Part shown: one piece after another, positions 52,521 to 64,000 of the stretch
How positions within the stretch are numbered: position 1 is the stretch's first letter
Layout of the letters: the number at the start of each line of letters is the position of its first letter
Assembly: GCF_003688935.1 (NCBI RefSeq)
Contig: NZ_REGE01000012.1
Span: 1-64,000, forward strand
Direction of reading: 5' to 3'
Length of the DNA: 64,000 nucleotides
DNA from: Corynebacterium macginleyi
GTDB taxonomy: Bacteria; Actinomycetota; Actinomycetes; Mycobacteriales; Mycobacteriaceae
The notes under the pieces: model-generated
Database searches by the model: none
Seen by the model: the letters and a program-made list of their open reading frames with translations, nothing else
What the model was told of the DNA's origin: nothing
Position numbers and translations under genes: made by a program

Positions 52521-53690
52521 ATGTCTATACAAGGAATCACCGGACCTGCCGGATTTAGCGCCGGGGCCGTGGCAGCCGGGATCAAGCCCTCCGGCGCGTT
52601 GGATTTAGCTTTGATTCTAAACGAGGGACCGCGCTCGGACGCGGCGGCGGTATTCACGCGCAACCGCGTGGTGGCTTCCCCCGTTAGGGTCTCCCGCAAG
52701 GCGGTAGCGGATGGCCAGTTGCGTGCTGTAGCCATCAACTCCGGAAATGCCAATGCATGCAATGGCGCGCAAGGTGATGCCGATGCGCGCGCGATGGTAG
52801 ACGCCGTATCTCATGGCACGGATATCGCGGTGAATGATATTGCGATCTGTTCTACTGGGCTCATCGGTGAGCCGTTGCCTATGGACAATGTACTTACGGG
52901 CATTGCGGACGTCGTGAACCACATCGGTGCGACCCGACAGCATGGCAATAACGCTGCCACTGCGATCATGACCACGGACACCATCCCGAAGGAATCCGTT
53001 TATGCAGGCGATGGATGGTCCGTGGGCGCTATGGGCAAGGGTGTCGGTATGATGGCGCCATCGCTAGCCACGATGTTGGTCTGCATTACTACTGATGCCA
53101 TCGCTAACGCAGCGATCTTACAAAGATCGCTGGAAAAGGCCTGCATACAGACTTTTAATACCTTGGACGTGGATGGTTCGACCTCTACCAATGACACGGT
53201 GATTATTATGTCGTCGGGGGCCTCCGGCGTGCAGCCCAGCGAAGAAGAGTTAGCTCAGGCAATCCTAGAGGTTTGCGCGGATATTGCAGATCAGCTCCAG
53301 GCTGATGCTGAGGGAGTGACAAAGCGCGTAAAGATATCCGTTGCAGGTACGGGATCTGATGAACAGGCGCTCCATGCCGCTCGCACGCTGGGCCGGGATA
53401 ATTTATTCAAGTGCGCCATGTTTGGCTCCGATCCCAACTGGGGCAGGGTACTGGCGGCCGTCGGCATGGCGGATGCAGACATGGACCCGGACAATATCTC
53501 CGTTTATTTCAATGATCAGCCCGTATGCGTGCAGTCGACGGGCGTGCCCGGAGCCCGCGATGTGGACTTGAGTGGGGCGGATATTGATGTCCGCGTGGAT
53601 CTCGGTACCGGCGGCACAGGCACGGCGTTCGTTCGTACTACAGACTTGTCCTACTCCTACGTGGAGATCAACTCGGCATATAGCTCCTAG
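52521..53690 (+). CDS. argJ: Glutamate N-acetyltransferase / ornithine acetyltransferase
   Basis: ArgJ moves the acetyl group from N-acetylornithine to glutamate, recycling it. The 389-residue precursor cuts itself before the threonine in [14 protein letters not shown] (about residue 160-170); that Thr becomes the nucleophile. The oxyanion-hole region [14 protein letters not shown] is conserved, as is [16 protein letters not shown] in the beta chain. Whether it also makes acetylglutamate from acetyl-CoA cannot be told. It starts after GGAG, 28 bases beyond argC. Confidence 0.95.
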   Translation: MSIQGITGPAGFSAGAVAAGIKPSGALDLALILNEGPRSDAAAVFTRNRVVASPVRVSRKAVADGQLRAVAINSGNANACNGAQGDADARAMVDAVSHGTDIAVNDIAICSTGLIGEPLPMDNVLTGIADVVNHIGATRQHGNNAATAIMTTDTIPKESVYAGDGWSVGAMGKGVGMMAPSLATMLVCITTDAIANAAILQRSLEKACIQTFNTLDVDGSTSTNDTVIIMSSGASGVQPSEEELAQAILEVCADIADQLQADAEGVTKRVKISVAGTGSDEQALHAARTLGRDNLFKCAMFGSDPNWGRVLAAVGMADADMDPDNISVYFNDQPVCVQSTGVPGARDVDLSGADIDVRVDLGTGGTGTAFVRTTDLSYSYVEINSAYSS

Positions 53691-53699
53691 GAGGAGAAA

Positions 53700-54631
53700 A
53701 TGTTTCACGGACTGAATAATCAGGAGCGCGCTACGGTGCTGGCGGAAGCCCTGCCGTGGTTGCAGCACTTCCGCGATAGGATCGTGGTTGTCAAGTATGG
53801 CGGCAACGCCATGGTGGATGAGGAGCTCAAGAAAGCCTTTGCGGCGGATATGGTGTTTCTACGCACCATCGGCGCAAAGCCCGTTGTAGTCCATGGCGGC
53901 GGCCCGCAGATCAATTCCATGCTGGAAAAGCTTGGTATGGAAGGCGAATTTAAAGGCGGTTTTCGCGTCACTTCGCCCGAAATCATGGACGTGGTGCGCA
54001 TGGTCCTTTTTGGTCAAGTCGGCCGTGGATTGGTAAACCTCATTAACTCGCACGGGCCCTACGCCGTGGGAACAAGTGGTGAAGACGCTGGGCTTTTCCG
54101 GGCTACTAAGCGCCTCGTGGACGTGGAGGGAGAGGCAACCGATATCGGCATGGTGGGCGATATCGTGGAGGTCAACCCAGAAGCCGTTAATGACATCATT
54201 GAGGCTGGCCGCATTCCGGTGGTCTCAACCATTGCGCCAGGATCCGACGGCGAGGTCTATAACATTAACGCCGATAGCGCTGCGGGTGCGCTGGCGAGCG
54301 CGCTTGGAGCAGAACGCCTGGTTATCTTGACTAACGTGGAAGGTCTATATACCGAATGGCCGGATAAAGGTTCTCTAGTCTCGAAAATCGCAATCGATCA
54401 GCTATCCGGGCTGCTGGGCGGTCTGAGCTCCGGAATGATTCCCAAAATGGAATCCTGCCTTAAGGCCGTGCAGGGTGGGGTATCCGCTGCGCACGTCATC
54501 GACGGCCGTATAGACCATTCTGTACTCCTTGAGCTTTTGACTCCGGGCGGCATTGGGACGATGGTGCTGCCGAATGACTTCGAAAAGCACGATTATCCCG
54601 AGGGCACAGTGTTCAGGAAGGACGATATCTG

Positions 54632-54632
<1 letters not shown>
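53700..54632 (+). CDS. argB: Acetylglutamate kinase
   Basis: Second step of the pathway, phosphorylating N-acetylglutamate. The 310-residue amino-acid kinase shows [25 protein letters not shown], the [12 protein letters not shown] substrate loop and [18 protein letters not shown]. The N-terminal extra helix ([14 protein letters not shown]) is the feature of arginine-inhibited, hexameric ArgB, so feedback control at this step is likely. A strong GGAGG ribosome site overlaps the argJ stop. The stop overlaps the argD start (TGATG). Confidence 0.95.
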
Positions 54633-57212
<2,580 letters not shown>

Positions 57213-57287
57213 GTAGTGGCATTCTCTAACTCAATCGTATATTATTTAGGCAACCGAATTTTTTTCACATAATCAAGGAGTCTTAGT
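57213..57287 (+). promoter_or_regulatory. Possible internal promoter before argG
   Basis: The AT-rich segment ATCGTATATTATTTAGG followed by CGAATTTTTTTCACATAATC stands out from its surroundings. TATATT (57238-57243) could be a -10 and the A/T-rich block an ArgR box. AAGGAG lies 7 bases before the argG start. A separate argG promoter is inferred from the gap and composition only. Confidence 0.35.
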
Positions 57288-58508
57288 ATGTCTGCACGTG
57301 TGGTCCTGGCCTATTCCGGTGGCCTTGATACCTCGGTAGCCATTCCTTACCTGGCCAAAATGACCGGCGGCGACGTCGTTGCTGTTTCTCTCGACCTTGG
57401 TCAAGGTGGCGAGGACATGGAGTCCGTACGCCAACGCGCGCTCGATTGCGGTGCGGTGGAGTCCATTGTTATCGACGCCAAAGATGAGTTTGCGGAGCAA
57501 TATTGCGTGCCCACCATCAAGGCGAATGGCATGTATATGAAGCAGTACCCGCTGGTATCGGCCATTTCCCGCCCGCTTATTACCAAGCACCTCGTCAAGG
57601 CCGCGCAGGAGTTTGGCGGAACGCATGTTTCCCACGGGTGTACCGGTAAGGGTAATGACCAGGTACGTTTCGAGGTTTCCTTCCGCGCACAGGATCCATC
57701 GCTGGAGATCGTCGCCCCGGCGCGCGATTATGCGTGGACCCGCGATAAGGCTATCGATTTTGCGGAAGAAATTAACCTTCCTATTGAGCAGTCGGCGGCC
57801 TCGCCTTTTTCCATCGACCAAAACTTGTGGGGCCGGGCGGTAGAAACCGGCTTCCTGGAAGATCTGTGGAACCCACCGACAAAGGATCTCTACGCGTATA
57901 CGGAAGATCCTGGCCTGGGCAATGCCCCAGACGAAATAATTATTTCCTTTGAGCAGGGTGTTCCGGTCGCCGTCGATGGCAAGAAGCTGACCCCGCTGCA
58001 GGTCATCGAAGAAGTCAACCGCCGCGCCGGCGCGCAGGGTATTGGGCGCTTGGATATGGTGGAGGACCGGTTGGTGGGAATTAAGTCCCGCGAAGTTTAC
58101 GAGGCGCCGGGTGCCATGGTGCTTATTCAGGCTCATCAGGCGCTGGAAGATGTCACCGTGGAGCGCGAGCTGGCGCGGTACAAGCGCCTGACAGATGCGC
58201 GGTGGTCCGAGGAGGTCTACGATGGCCTATGGCACTCGCCGCTCAAGCGCTCCCTGGATGCCTTTATCGAGGAATCTCAGCAGAACGTAACTGGTGACAT
58301 TCGCTTGAGCCTACACGCAGGTACCGCTACCGTGACTGGCCGCCGTTCCAGCCAGTCGCTGTACTCCTTCGATCTGGCGACCTATGACACCGGCGATACC
58401 TTTGACCAGACCGCTGCAAAGGGTTTTGTCCAGTTGCACGGCTTGTCCACCCAGATTTCTAATCAGCGAGACCGCGAGGGTGGTTTCCCCACCAGTGCAG
58501 AAAAATAG
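57288..58508 (+). CDS. argG: Argininosuccinate synthase
   Basis: Condenses citrulline with aspartate using ATP. The 406-residue protein begins with the ATP-PP loop [18 protein letters not shown]. It has [20 protein letters not shown], the [21 protein letters not shown] nucleotide region and [20 protein letters not shown] 57288 follows AAGGAG by 7 bases. argH follows after six bases. Confidence 0.96.
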   Translation: MSARVVLAYSGGLDTSVAIPYLAKMTGGDVVAVSLDLGQGGEDMESVRQRALDCGAVESIVIDAKDEFAEQYCVPTIKANGMYMKQYPLVSAISRPLITKHLVKAAQEFGGTHVSHGCTGKGNDQVRFEVSFRAQDPSLEIVAPARDYAWTRDKAIDFAEEINLPIEQSAASPFSIDQNLWGRAVETGFLEDLWNPPTKDLYAYTEDPGLGNAPDEIIISFEQGVPVAVDGKKLTPLQVIEEVNRRAGAQGIGRLDMVEDRLVGIKSREVYEAPGAMVLIQAHQALEDVTVERELARYKRLTDARWSEEVYDGLWHSPLKRSLDAFIEESQQNVTGDIRLSLHAGTATVTGRRSSQSLYSFDLATYDTGDTFDQTAAKGFVQLHGLSTQISNQRDREGGFPTSAEK

Positions 58509-59945
<1,437 letters not shown>

Positions 59946-60161
59946 ACGCCTAAAAACTCTTTCTAACTCGTGGTGTATGGCTATGCCGTTCTTGTGAGTC
60001 CGCCGACGGGGGTAGGAGATCAACGCTCTTCTAACCTGTCAACCGTGTTGTTCAACAAATTGGGGGCACTGGTGACATGGCTTACATTGTGTTGTGTTAG
60101 TGTTTTTCCAGGCAATGAGACTTAGTACACGTATCACAGGCAATGAAAGGACGAACTTTAA
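59946..60161 (+). promoter_or_regulatory. Region upstream of the permease-ocd pair with a palindrome and a direct repeat
   Basis: TGTTG-TT-CAACA (60046-60057) is a short perfect inverted repeat of the kind bound by GntR- or MarR-type repressors. AGGCAATGA occurs twice in direct order, at 60111-60119 and 60138-60146, the second next to the ribosome site GAAAGGA. A -10 is not obvious. The spacing suggests the permease-ocd unit is regulated separately from the arg genes. Confidence 0.4.
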
Positions 60162-61679
60162 ATGGCTGAAAATTCTCCACCGTCTAGTACTGGGCCGCAC
60201 GAGAATGAGAAGGCGGTTTTCGCGTCGGAAGATCATGGCTTGCAAAAGGGGATGGGAAATCGCCAGCTGCAGATGATTGCCATTGGTTCCGCGATTGGTA
60301 CCGGTCTCCTTTTGGGCACTGGTAGCCGCCTGCAAACCGCCGGCCCCTTTCTAGCGGTGCTCTACCTCATCTGTGGGTTCTTCGGATACATCATCCTGCG
60401 CTCTCTGGGGGAGCTCATCGTTTACCGGCCTAGCTCCGGCTCGTTCGTGTCCTACGCTCGAGAGTTTTATGGCGAGAAGGCTGCGTTTGTCACCGGCTGG
60501 TTGTATTGGGGAAACTGGGCCATGACTCTGGTCGCGGATGGTACAGCGGTGGCCCTCTATATCAAGTGGTTTAGCCAGTACACTACGTGGCTCGACTCGG
60601 TGCCGCAGTGGACGCTTGCCCTCCTCGTCATCTGTAGCATCTTGGTATTCAATATGCTTTCGGTGAAGATCTTCGGTGAGCTGGAATATTGGTTCTCCCT
60701 GATTAAGATTGTCGCTCTAATTATCTTTATGTTTGTGGCCATCGGAGTCCTTATCTTTGGTCATCCGAGTGGGGATCCTGCCGGTTTCACTCTGATTTCC
60801 AGTAGCGGTGGCTGGCTTCCTAATGGTTTGCTGCCGGCTGTAATTGTTATCCAAGGTGTTGTCTTTGCTTATGCTGGCATCGAGTTGGTGGGTACGACCT
60901 CGGGTGAAACCAAGGATGTAGAAAAGCACATTCCGCGCGCGGTGAACAACGTGCTTCTGCGCATTTTGATCTTCTACTTCGGTTCCGTGTTGCTATTGAC
61001 TTTGGTTCTGCCGTACACCAACTACGTGGCAGAGGTTTCGCCCTTCGTGACCTTCTTTGAATCTCTTGGCGTTGGTGTAGCCGCTCCGATCTTCCAGTTG
61101 GTGGTCATTACGGCCGCGATTTCCTCGTTGAATGCTGGCCTCTATTCTACTGGCCGCATTATGTACAACATGTCTACCTCTGGCTCCGGCCCTAAGTTTG
61201 GTGCCCGTATGTCCAAGTCGGGCGTGCCGTACGGTGGCATTGTGATGGCAGCTCTCGTGGGGTTGGCCGGTGTTTTCCTTAACTATCTTGTGCCTGAGAT
61301 GGCTTTCGAAATCGTCCTCAACCTGGCAGCGTTGGGCACCCTAGCCTCGTGGGCGGCGGTTGCACTCTCTCACCTCAGGTTCATCCATCTATCCAAGAGT
61401 GGCCGTTATACTCGTCCGGGGTACCGTTCTCCCTTCGGAGAAGGCGGCGACTGGGCAGTACTGATTTTCATTGGCCTTGTTATTGTCTTGATGGCCCTTG
61501 ATTATCCGATCGGTAGCTATGCGCTTGCATCGACCTTGCTCCTGGCTCCGGTCTTTGTGGCAATGTGGTACGCGTGGCGTGAGCGGATCCGCGCTATTGC
61601 GGAAGAGAGAAAGGCAAAGCATCTGCCAACCTCTAGTTTCCCAGCTGCACCCCAGACAGATCTTCACTCTAAGAACTAA
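60162..61679 (+). CDS. Amino-acid permease (AAT family of the APC superfamily)
   Basis: A 505-residue protein with a hydrophilic N-terminus and twelve predicted helices. It has the APC first-helix motif MIAIGSAIGTGLLLGTGSRL and the ARSLGE-like loop RSLGELIVYRPSSGSFVSYA. The consensus GIELVGTTSGETKDVEKHIPRAV after helix 6 and ALNSGLY-type SLNAGLYSTGRIMYNMS in helix 8 follow. It resembles asparagine, GABA and proline permeases; the substrate is not certain. It is followed 13 bases later by ornithine cyclodeaminase, so ornithine, arginine or proline are reasonable candidates by context only. Confidence 0.88.
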   Translation: MAENSPPSSTGPHENEKAVFASEDHGLQKGMGNRQLQMIAIGSAIGTGLLLGTGSRLQTAGPFLAVLYLICGFFGYIILRSLGELIVYRPSSGSFVSYAREFYGEKAAFVTGWLYWGNWAMTLVADGTAVALYIKWFSQYTTWLDSVPQWTLALLVICSILVFNMLSVKIFGELEYWFSLIKIVALIIFMFVAIGVLIFGHPSGDPAGFTLISSSGGWLPNGLLPAVIVIQGVVFAYAGIELVGTTSGETKDVEKHIPRAVNNVLLRILIFYFGSVLLLTLVLPYTNYVAEVSPFVTFFESLGVGVAAPIFQLVVITAAISSLNAGLYSTGRIMYNMSTSGSGPKFGARMSKSGVPYGGIVMAALVGLAGVFLNYLVPEMAFEIVLNLAALGTLASWAAVALSHLRFIHLSKSGRYTRPGYRSPFGEGGDWAVLIFIGLVIVLMALDYPIGSYALASTLLLAPVFVAMWYAWRERIRAIAEERKAKHLPTSSFPAAPQTDLHSKN

Positions 61680-61692
61680 GAAAGGAATTCTT

Positions 61693-62730
61693 ATGAACCA
61701 TGCTGTTAAGTTTGTAGACGTCGAAAATATGGCGCGCTGGATTCAGCGCGAAGGTGTAGAGAACATCATTATTGGAATGGTAGATTACCTCGAGGCGGAC
61801 TACCGCGAATGGGAGCGCTTTGACAAAATTCCGCGCGTTGCCTCCCATACCCCCTTCGGCGTTATCGAGCTGATGCCTACCTCCAATGGCAAGGAGTACA
61901 CCTTTAAATATGTCAATGGTCATCCATCCAACCCTGCACGCGGATTCCAGACTGTTACTGCATTTGGTGTGATCGCTGACGTTGACAATGGTTACCCCAC
62001 CTTCGAAGCCGAAATGACCCTACTCACCGCGCTGCGTACCGCAGCCACTTCGGCCATGGTGGGAAAGCACCTGGCGCGCAAGGATTCCAAGCGCATGGCG
62101 ATGATTGGCGCTGGCTCGCAATCTGAGTTTCAGGCTCTAGGCTTCCGCGGCGTCATGGGCATAGAGGACATCACCATTTACGATATTGACCCTGCAGCCG
62201 TAGAAAAGTTCAAGCGTAACTTGGAGCCACTAGGCTTTAACATCACTGCTTGCTCCAGTGTGGACGAGGCAGTGCTGGGCGCAGACATCATTACCACCTG
62301 TACCGCAGATAAGGCGCAGAACCAGATCCTTGCTGATCGCCATGTTGCCCCCGGCGTCCACCTCAATGCAGTTGGTGGTGACTGCCCGGGCAAGACCGAG
62401 CTGGAAAGCTCCATTTTGGACAAGTCCAAGGTCTTTGTAGAATTCCCAGAGCAAACCCGCATCGAGGGTGAAATCCAGCAGAAACCGGAAGACTTCCCAG
62501 TGGTCGAGTTCTATCAGGTCCTCACCGGTCAAGCCACTGGCCGGGACGACGATGAGCAGATTACACTATTTGACGATGTCGGATTCGCCATCAATGACTT
62601 CTCCGCCCTGCGGTACCTGCGGGATTCAGTCAAGGGTACCGACTTGGAGTCAGAGATCGATATCATTGCCAACCCGGACGATCCCAAGGATCTGTTTTCT
62701 TTGGTTGCTAACGTTCCGTCCTTGCTTTAA
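61693..62730 (+). CDS. ocd: Ornithine cyclodeaminase
   Basis: Converts L-ornithine to L-proline and ammonia using bound NAD. The 345-residue mu-crystallin-fold protein shows the nucleotide fold RMAMIGAGSQSEFQALGF followed by YDIDP (the acidic ribose-binding end). It also has TCTADKAQNQILADRHVAPG, HLNAVGGDCPGKTEL and FVEFPEQTRIEGEIQ. The catalytic aspartate is expected in GGDCPGK, as in the family. ATG 61693 follows GAAAGGA by about 6 bases. Placed after the arginine cluster and a permease, it links ornithine to proline. Confidence 0.9.
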   Translation: MNHAVKFVDVENMARWIQREGVENIIIGMVDYLEADYREWERFDKIPRVASHTPFGVIELMPTSNGKEYTFKYVNGHPSNPARGFQTVTAFGVIADVDNGYPTFEAEMTLLTALRTAATSAMVGKHLARKDSKRMAMIGAGSQSEFQALGFRGVMGIEDITIYDIDPAAVEKFKRNLEPLGFNITACSSVDEAVLGADIITTCTADKAQNQILADRHVAPGVHLNAVGGDCPGKTELESSILDKSKVFVEFPEQTRIEGEIQQKPEDFPVVEFYQVLTGQATGRDDDEQITLFDDVGFAINDFSALRYLRDSVKGTDLESEIDIIANPDDPKDLFSLVANVPSLL

Positions 62731-62739
62731 ATCACCGGT

Positions 62740-62772
62740 GGGGTAGAGGGGATAAAATTCTCCTACTACCCC
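62740..62772. terminator. Bidirectional hairpin between ocd and the ThiF-like gene
   Basis: GGGGTAG and CTACCCC pair perfectly. Inside them AGGGGA pairs with TCTCCT (one G-T) around TAAAAT, with one bulged A. It sits between convergent genes. Neither side has a clean T-run, so it is judged by position and stability. Confidence 0.65.
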
Positions 62773-62824
62773 CTGAGGTAATCCCCAAGAATCTTGATCC
62801 GATGAACCTATAGAAGACTGGATG

Positions 62825-64000
62825 CTATGCCCTAGCTATTGCTCCGGTATTGCCGTGAAACGCTGCGGGCTGGTTCGTGATGCCGCCTACAATGTTGTGC
62901 ATCTTAATGCCACGCAGTTCAGCGTCTTTGGCGAAAGTCGAGATAAAGCTGGCCGATCGCTTACCAGTGGCGCAGTACACCCATGCGTTGCGTAGCCCTT
63001 CGGCCTGCAAGGAATCGAGCAATGAGCGCGCTAACTCTGGATCTTCCTGCCACGTGGAATACGGCAAGAGGTAACGCTTCGCGGTGTCGTCAAAGAAGAA
63101 ATCATCAATGGCGGCCTCCCCAGGCTCTCGCACGTCGATGGCCGCGGCGCCGTCCCGGAGTTCATCGAACATCGCGGCTGCAGCGGTTTTATCGGCCTGC
63201 GCAACGGTACAGGCTGCGCGACCATAGTCTTGCAGTAGCTGGGTGGTTAGCTCGCGTGCTGGGTCGCGGGGCACCCGGAAGTGATTAATGGAGGCAGTCA
63301 GGGCATCGTAGATACTCAACAGGCCTACCCGGTCGCGGTTCATGCCAGTTGCGAACTGGATCAGCTCGGTGGACATCAGACCCGCGATCACACTGGTGGT
63401 CACGCCCAGCACACCGGCAGTGGCGCAATCTGGCACGGAATCGGGGTCGGGTTGCAGGGGATAGAGGTCGCGCATGCCCACTCCCGACTCCGCGCCTGGC
63501 CCAGACCACCACAACGCACAGTCGCCCCGGAAACGCAGCACCGATCCCCACACGAGTGGGGTGCCTGTAATCTCTGCAGCATCGGCTGCTAAGAACTTCG
63601 TGGCAAACGTGTCGGAACCATCCACCAGGATGTCCACTCCACGGAGGTAGTCCACCGCATTGCCAGCAGTGAGGCGGTCGCGAATTGCATGCACGACAAT
63701 GCCTGGTTGCAGCTGCTGGAGCCTTTCGGCGGCGACGTCCACTTTGGGTCGCCCCACATCGTGGACACCAAATAGAATCTGGCGGTGGATATTGGTTAGA
63801 TCCACTGTGTCGTCGTCGATCACAGAGATCTCGCCTACCCCGGCGGCAGCTAGCTGTTGCATCAGCGGGCAGCCCAATCCACCAGCGCCGATGACGAAGA
63901 CGTGTGTGGCGTGCAGCGCCTCTTGTTGGGTGATGCCGAATCCAGGCAGCAGGGTTTGGCGGGCTACTCTATGCAACTCCTCGCGGGACAATTGGCTCAT
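62825..64000 (-). CDS. MoeB/ThiF-like adenylyltransferase with rhodanese domain
   Basis: Residues 1-245 are an E1-like domain: RQTLLPGFGITQQEAL, the ATP loop VIGAGGLGCPLMQQLAAAGVG, DDDTVDLTNIHRQILF and the catalytic-cysteine segment VPDCATAGVLGV. Residues 285-385 are a rhodanese-like domain with active loop YCATGKRSAS. It should adenylate the C-terminal glycine of a ThiS- or MoaD-type carrier and help put sulphur on it. The zinc CxxC pairs usual in MoeB are missing (VGMRDLYP in place of the CYRCLYP-type segment). The ATG is the last three bases of the window, so an upstream extension cannot be excluded. Confidence 0.85.
   Translation of the reverse strand: MSQLSREELHRVARQTLLPGFGITQQEALHATHVFVIGAGGLGCPLMQQLAAAGVGEISVIDDDTVDLTNIHRQILFGVHDVGRPKVDVAAERLQQLQPGIVVHAIRDRLTAGNAVDYLRGVDILVDGSDTFATKFLAADAAEITGTPLVWGSVLRFRGDCALWWSGPGAESGVGMRDLYPLQPDPDSVPDCATAGVLGVTTSVIAGLMSTELIQFATGMNRDRVGLLSIYDALTASINHFRVPRDPARELTTQLLQDYGRAACTVAQADKTAAAAMFDELRDGAAAIDVREPGEAAIDDFFFDDTAKRYLLPYSTWQEDPELARSLLDSLQAEGLRNAWVYCATGKRSASFISTFAKDAELRGIKMHNIVGGITNQPAAFHGNTGAIARA

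Overview
The window is a stretch of actinobacterial chromosome, almost certainly Corynebacterium. The evidence is protein similarity and gene order: ltbR / leuCD / mutT1 / gpsA / ddl / thiL / ung / recG / rsmD / coaD, then polA / rpsA / ptsG / coaE / uvrB / uvrA / infC-rpmI-rplT / pheST / argCJBDFRGH. This is the arrangement I recall for C. glutamicum, and the first part also matches Mycobacterium. Other support comes from -10 hexamers of the TANNNT type and many leaderless start codons. I cannot fix the species from sequence alone.

Layout. 1-1.3 kb: the 3' end of an IS3-family element that has cut into a membrane-protein gene, then an unknown 59-residue protein and a terminator. 1.3-6.1 kb (minus): two overlapping YhgE/Pip giant membrane proteins. 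6.3-9.6 kb: a duplicated His-rich metal-binding protein behind a four-copy direct-repeat operator, then ltbR divergent from leuCD with a palindrome between them. 9.7-21.1 kb: housekeeping genes for nucleotide sanitation (MutT-phosphatase), phospholipid and cell-wall precursors (gpsA, ddl), thiamine (thiL), DNA repair (ung, recG), CoA (coaD) and rRNA modification (rsmD). A decayed biotin/lipoyl-carrier gene lies between recG and rsmD. 21.1-24.6 kb (minus): DUF368 flippase plus a polar amino-acid ABC transporter in one tightly overlapping operon. 24.9-29.2 kb: a tRNA with CAA anticodon, polA, then a scarred accessory patch with IS-end-like repeats, a small membrane ORF, a broken secreted-peptide ORF and an RDD protein.

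29.7-37.9 kb: rpsA, the glucose PTS permease ptsG, coaE, a DUF4259 protein, uvrB and two tandem universal stress proteins. 38-45 kb: a HelD/HelR-like RNA polymerase-recycling ATPase, a DoxX protein with a histone-H1-like tail, a metallo-hydrolase, and uvrA. 45-51 kb: infC (AUC start, structured leader), rpmI, rplT, a SpoU rRNA methylase, pheS and pheT. 51.4-60 kb: the complete arginine pathway argCJBDFRGH, including its repressor. It is followed by an amino-acid permease and ornithine cyclodeaminase, which could drain ornithine to proline. The window ends in a MoeB/ThiF-rhodanese protein.

Most of the window is conserved core genome. The points most worth a second look are the response-regulator-style repeats before the His-rich gene, the decayed biotinyl-domain gene, the infC leader with competing helices, the accessory patch at 28.1-28.8 kb, the odd tRNA, and the recurrent leaderless promoters, which also settle several gene starts.
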